A DNA stretch of 64,000 nucleotides from CAYPHY01 sp964410625 (GTDB lineage Bacteria; Chloroflexota; Anaerolineae; Promineifilales; Promineifilaceae), in the NCBI GenBank assembly GCA_964410625.1, contig CAYPHY010000004.1, positions 186,001-250,000 of the forward strand, given 5' to 3'. The first letter of the stretch is position 1, and each line of letters opens with the position of its first letter. Positions 60,678 to 64,000 of the stretch are shown here, piece by piece. The position numbers and the translations under genes were made by a program. The notes under the pieces were generated by a model. The model did not search any database. It was not told where the DNA came from and saw only the letters and a program-made list of their open reading frames with translations.

Positions 60678-61466
60678 ATGGGCCGAATTTATGCAGTAGC
60701 AAACCAGAAAGGAGGAGTGGGCAAGACCACGACCGTGGTTAACCTTTGCGCCTATCTGGGCAGCAGCGGCCGTCGCGTGCTGATGGTAGACCTCGATCCG
60801 CAGTCCAATGCCACATCCGCATTGGGCTATGACAAGTACCAAATGGCACGTTCAACCTACCAGCTTTTATTAGAGGAAGCGGCGCTGGCCGATATAGTAC
60901 GGCCGCACAATGAGTACTGCATAGACATCCTTCCCGCCCACCCCCAATTGGCAGGGGCGGAGGTGGAGTTGGTAAACGCCATCGGCCGCGAATATCGTCT
61001 GCAACGCGCCTTAAAGACAGTCGTAGACCAGTACGATTATATCTTGATAGACAGCCCGCCCAGCCTGGGACTACTAACAATCAATGCGCTGACGGCCGCG
61101 CGGGATGGCCTGCTCATCCCCGTGCAATGTGAATATCTGCCGCTGGAAGGGCTGTCACAACTGACGCAGACCATTGAGCTGGTACGCGAGTATTTGAATC
61201 CGGCAATTCGCGTGCGTGGCGTGGTGATGACCATGTATGACAGTCGTACCAATTTGAGCCGCCAGGTGGTTGAAGAAGTACGGCGACACTTTCCCCAAAA
61301 GGTATTTCGCACCATTATCCCGCGCAACGTTCGCTTGAGCGAAGCACCCAGCTATGGCCAGCCCATCAACCATTACGCCCCTGCGTCCCCTGGTGCGGTG
61401 GCCTATAAATTGCTGGCGGCCGAATTAATACGCGGCGATCAACTAGCGGGGGGCAGCAATGAGTAG
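60678..61466 (+). CDS. parA: Chromosome partitioning ATPase ParA/Soj
   Basis: The 262-residue protein has the deviant Walker A KGGVGKTTTVVNL (two lysines, about 11-23), a Walker A' in VLMVDLDPQSN, and the Walker B region DYILIDSPPSLGLLT. This is the ParA/Soj family that moves ParB-parS complexes using ATP. It overlaps parB by eight bases, so the two are translated together. Confidence 0.96.
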   Translation: MGRIYAVANQKGGVGKTTTVVNLCAYLGSSGRRVLMVDLDPQSNATSALGYDKYQMARSTYQLLLEEAALADIVRPHNEYCIDILPAHPQLAGAEVELVNAIGREYRLQRALKTVVDQYDYILIDSPPSLGLLTINALTAARDGLLIPVQCEYLPLEGLSQLTQTIELVREYLNPAIRVRGVVMTMYDSRTNLSRQVVEEVRRHFPQKVFRTIIPRNVRLSEAPSYGQPINHYAPASPGAVAYKLLAAELIRGDQLAGGSNE

Positions 61467-62328
61467 CATCAGCAAAAAACGAGGACTAGGGCGCGGGCTT
61501 GGGGCATTGATTCCATCTGATGATTCCGCTTCCGGGCGCAAAGAAGCGGTGCGGATGATTCCCATAGAGAGCCTCCAGCCCAACCCCCACCAGCCCCGCA
61601 GTGTGATGGACGAGGCACAGCTAGAAGATTTAGCCGCCTCTATTCGCGCTCATGGGTTAATCCAGCCGATCATTGTGACGGAGACGGCCGCTGGCTATGT
61701 ATTGATCGCCGGAGAACGCCGCTGGCGAGCCTCACAACTGGCCGGATTGAGCGAAGTGCCGGTCATCGTCAAAGAAACAACGCCGCAGGATATGCTCGTG
61801 CTGGCCTTGATTGAGAATATCCAGCGGGCGGACTTGAATCCGTTGGAAGAAGCCCACGCCTATAAGCAATTGGTCGAGGAGTACGGGCTAACCCACGCCG
61901 ACGTCGCCGACAGCGTCGGCAAAGGTCGCTCGACGGTGACAAACCTCATCCGGCTGCTCGAACTGCCGGAGAACATTCAAACGGCCGTCTTTGAAGGACG
62001 GATCAGCGGGGCGCACGGCCGCGCCTTGCTCCCCCTGTCCACACCAGAGATGCAGACGAACGCCATGAACCAGATCATCCGCATGAATCTCAGCGTGCGC
62101 CAAACCGAAGACCTGGTAACCAACCTGATGGCGGAGAAACGGCCGACCCCACGGCCGCGCAAAGCCCTATCCCCAGAACTGGCCGACCTGCAAAATCGCT
62201 TCGAAGACTCCCTCGGCACACGGGTAAACATCCACAAAAGTGGGCAGGGCGGCCGTGTCGTGATCCATTTCTACTCCGACGAAGAACTGGATGCGATTTT
62301 TCAGGCGATTGTCGGTGATGATGAGTAA
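61459..62328 (+). CDS. parB: Chromosome partitioning protein ParB/Spo0J
   Basis: The 289-residue protein has the ParB N-terminal CTPase motifs: IPIESLQPNPHQPR, ASIRAHGLIQPIIV and GERRWRASQLAG, then the helix-turn-helix (YKQLVEEYGLTHADVADSVGKGRSTVTN), LPENIQTAVFEGRISGAHGRALL and a dimerisation end. It binds parS sites and spreads as a CTP clamp. No convincing parS site was found in this window. Confidence 0.96.
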   Translation: MSSISKKRGLGRGLGALIPSDDSASGRKEAVRMIPIESLQPNPHQPRSVMDEAQLEDLAASIRAHGLIQPIIVTETAAGYVLIAGERRWRASQLAGLSEVPVIVKETTPQDMLVLALIENIQRADLNPLEEAHAYKQLVEEYGLTHADVADSVGKGRSTVTNLIRLLELPENIQTAVFEGRISGAHGRALLPLSTPEMQTNAMNQIIRMNLSVRQTEDLVTNLMAEKRPTPRPRKALSPELADLQNRFEDSLGTRVNIHKSGQGGRVVIHFYSDEELDAIFQAIVGDDE

Positions 62329-62357
62329 TATACTGACGCAAGATGGAGAATCCAAGC

Positions 62358-63551
62358 ATGATTGATGCAAAGCTGGTAGCAGAAAAGGTGGCCCAGGCGC
62401 GGGATGTGCTAGAGGAGTTGGGAATTGATCTCTGGCTGACCTTTGTGCGCGAGTCGTCGTTATTGCCTGATCCGGCGTTGGAGTTGATCTATGGCGGGGA
62501 TGTGACCTGGCGCACCGCCTTTCTGATCAGCCGCGACGGCCAGCACACAGTCGTGATCGGCCACTTTGACAGCGAAAATGTGCGCATTCTCAACGTCTAC
62601 CCCCATATCATCGGCTACCATGAAGGCATTAGCCAACCCTTACGTGACGCGCTCGACCAGTTACGGCCGCAGACCATTGCCATCAACTATTCACAAGGGG
62701 ATGTCGCCGCCGACGGCCTGACGCACGGGATGTACCTTTCTCTACTAGACTATCTGGAAGGAACACTCTATGCTGAACGTCTGGTATCGGCCGAAGCGAT
62801 CATCGCCGCCGTGCGCGGCCGCAAAACGCCTACCGAGGTAGAGCGCGTGCGAGCCGCCGTCGCCACCACTGAACGCCTCTTTGATGAGGTGGAGGCGTTT
62901 GTGCGGCCGGGGATGACCCAAAGCGACATCGCCGCCTTTGTTCACCAGCGCATAGACGCCCTGGGTTTAGACTATGCCTGGCCGAAACCCTTTAATCCAA
63001 TTGTCACTTGCGGGCCACATTCAGCCGTCGGCCACGCCGCGCCGGGGGATGTAGTTCTGGAACGCGGCCACTTGCTACACATGGACTTAGGCGTCAAGCA
63101 GGATGATTACTGCTCCGATTTGCAGCGGATGTGGTACGTATTGGAGGAGGGGGAAACGGCCGCCCCGCCAGAGGTACAACGAGCATTTGATGTCGTCTAT
63201 GGGGCGATTAAGGCTGGGGAGCAAGTGTTGCGGCCGGGAACCCCCGGCTGGCAGGTGGATGAAGTCGCCCGCGACTACATCGTAGACAATGGCTTCCCAG
63301 AATATATGCACGCCTTCGGCCATTTGCTCGGCCGCACCGCCCACGATGGTGCGACCGTCCTCGGTCCGCGCTGGGAACGCTACGCTGGTATCTGCGAATT
63401 ACCAGTAGAAGTAGGCAATATCTTTACCTTAGAGCTTCATGTCATCGTCCCTGAGCGCGGGATGATCAGCCTGGAGGAAGACGTGTTGGTGACGGCCGAG
63501 GGGGTCGAATACCTCAGTAATCCACAGACAGCACTGCGCTATATTCAATAG
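62358..63551 (+). CDS. M24-family Xaa-Pro peptidase
   Basis: The ~397-residue protein has an N-terminal creatinase-like domain and a C-terminal pita-bread domain with metal ligands in HMDLGVKQDDYCSDLQRMW (two Asp), HAFGHLLGRTAHDG (His), ELHVIVPERGM and LEEDVLVT (Glu). It removes N-terminal residues before proline or acts as a proline dipeptidase. I choose ATG 62358 because GGAG lies 10 bases upstream; the ATG at 62343 is also in frame. parB ends 29 bases before. Confidence 0.9.
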   Translation: MIDAKLVAEKVAQARDVLEELGIDLWLTFVRESSLLPDPALELIYGGDVTWRTAFLISRDGQHTVVIGHFDSENVRILNVYPHIIGYHEGISQPLRDALDQLRPQTIAINYSQGDVAADGLTHGMYLSLLDYLEGTLYAERLVSAEAIIAAVRGRKTPTEVERVRAAVATTERLFDEVEAFVRPGMTQSDIAAFVHQRIDALGLDYAWPKPFNPIVTCGPHSAVGHAAPGDVVLERGHLLHMDLGVKQDDYCSDLQRMWYVLEEGETAAPPEVQRAFDVVYGAIKAGEQVLRPGTPGWQVDEVARDYIVDNGFPEYMHAFGHLLGRTAHDGATVLGPRWERYAGICELPVEVGNIFTLELHVIVPERGMISLEEDVLVTAEGVEYLSNPQTALRYIQ

Positions 63552-63590
63552 CGATGTTGGCAGCCTGCTTCAAGCCTATCTGCCGGATGG

Positions 63591-64000
63591 ATGATGACAA
63601 TCAAATACCCTACTGCATACTACGAAGTTAATGTTGTGGTAGATGAATTGGTAACGGCCGTCCAAGACCTCCTCAATGAGCAGTTGGTAGGCATCTATTT
63701 ACACGGGTCGTTGGCATTGGGGGACTTTGATCCGCAACAAAGTGACATTGATTTTGTGGTGGTGACGGCCGATGAAATGGCTTCTGATACAATAGCCGCT
63801 TTAGCGACCATGCACCGGCAGTTGGTATCCAGGCATCCTCGCTGGGGGAGCGAACTCGAAGGCACTTACGTCTGGCAAAGCGCGATCCGCCGTTACGAGC
63901 CGGACAAGGCTGTTTTTCCCCATATTGAGCGTGGCGGCACAATCCAGATTGAACCTCATCTTACCGATTGGGTAATCCAGTGCTATGTGTTGCGTGAGCA
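63591..64000 (+). CDS. Nucleotidyltransferase, aminoglycoside-adenylyltransferase-like (3' end outside window)
   Basis: The frame is open from ATG 63591 to the window end (136 codons). The motif GIYLHGSLALGDF followed by QQSDIDFVVV is the GS...SDxD pattern of Pol-beta-fold nucleotidyltransferases, close to the AadA/ANT group. The later sequence (TYVWQSAIRRYEPD) also fits that group. Enzymes of this family may adenylylate aminoglycosides, but many relatives have unknown substrates, so resistance is not implied. Confidence 0.75.
   Translation, partial: MMTIKYPTAYYEVNVVVDELVTAVQDLLNEQLVGIYLHGSLALGDFDPQQSDIDFVVVTADEMASDTIAALATMHRQLVSRHPRWGSELEGTYVWQSAIRRYEPDKAVFPHIERGGTIQIEPHLTDWVIQCYVLRE

Overview
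The window looks like a chromosomal segment of a moderately GC-rich bacterium, most likely a member of the Chloroflexota (Anaerolineae or a related class). This is an inference from several traits: many large GT-C-type membrane glycosyltransferases and a YfhO-like protein, lipoproteins with Thr/Pro or Glu/Pro-rich linkers, a BMP-family nucleoside-type ABC operon, a poxvirus-type topoisomerase IB, and dense short intergenic repeats. No rRNA, phage, transposase or CRISPR array was seen. Gene content is mostly ordinary housekeeping and envelope functions; the unusual part is the repeat landscape.

Layout. 1-4.6 kb: two tandem secreted subtilase-family proteins, the first cut by the window edge. 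4.8-7.4 kb: polar amino-acid ABC transporter (minus strand). 7.6-12.4 kb: tRNA-Arg(CCG), then a zinc-ribbon membrane protein, a membrane/VanY carboxypeptidase protein and a CapA-like lipoprotein, closely packed. 12.46-12.94 kb: a decayed DUF433/DUF5615-type toxin-antitoxin pair. 13-20.6 kb: M28 peptidase lipoprotein, YitT-like protein, YfhO-like protein, ArnT/PMT-type glycosyltransferase and GT2 glycosyltransferase (minus strand). 20.9-23.8 kb: HAD phosphatase, rlmN, and a toxin-antitoxin-like locus with an unusual fusion. 23.9-30.2 kb: topoisomerase IB, GT-C protein, LysM/M23 peptidase, rho. 30.2-34.8 kb: the core operon rpsB-tsf-pyrH-frr-uppS-cdsA. 35.3-39.98 kb: ABC-2 exporter, J-domain-like protein, two small proteins, an esterase. 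40.1-45.4 kb: complete BMP-type ABC importer. 45.8-47.35 kb: greA, folB, folK. 47.4-54.5 kb: second GT-C protein, xthA, phosphohexomutase, glycerate kinase, psuG and a small protein. 54.7-56.4 kb: beta-propeller protein and tRNAs Phe, Gly, Cys. 56.5-64 kb: M3 peptidase, DtxR-type regulator, DivIC-like protein, PfkB kinase, parA-parB, M24 peptidase and a truncated nucleotidyltransferase.

Two sequence-level systems run across the whole window. First, about twenty imperfect hairpins built from degenerate 7-10-base words sit almost always within a few bases of a stop codon, in at least nine word families; some of the same material also lies in frame inside coding regions (rlmN, yfhO-like, PMT-type gene). 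Second, the hexamer CGGCCG is strongly iterated in coding and non-coding DNA, resembling the highly iterated palindromes of cyanobacteria. I consider these two patterns, plus the TumE-like/HigA-like fusion at 23 kb, the most interesting content.
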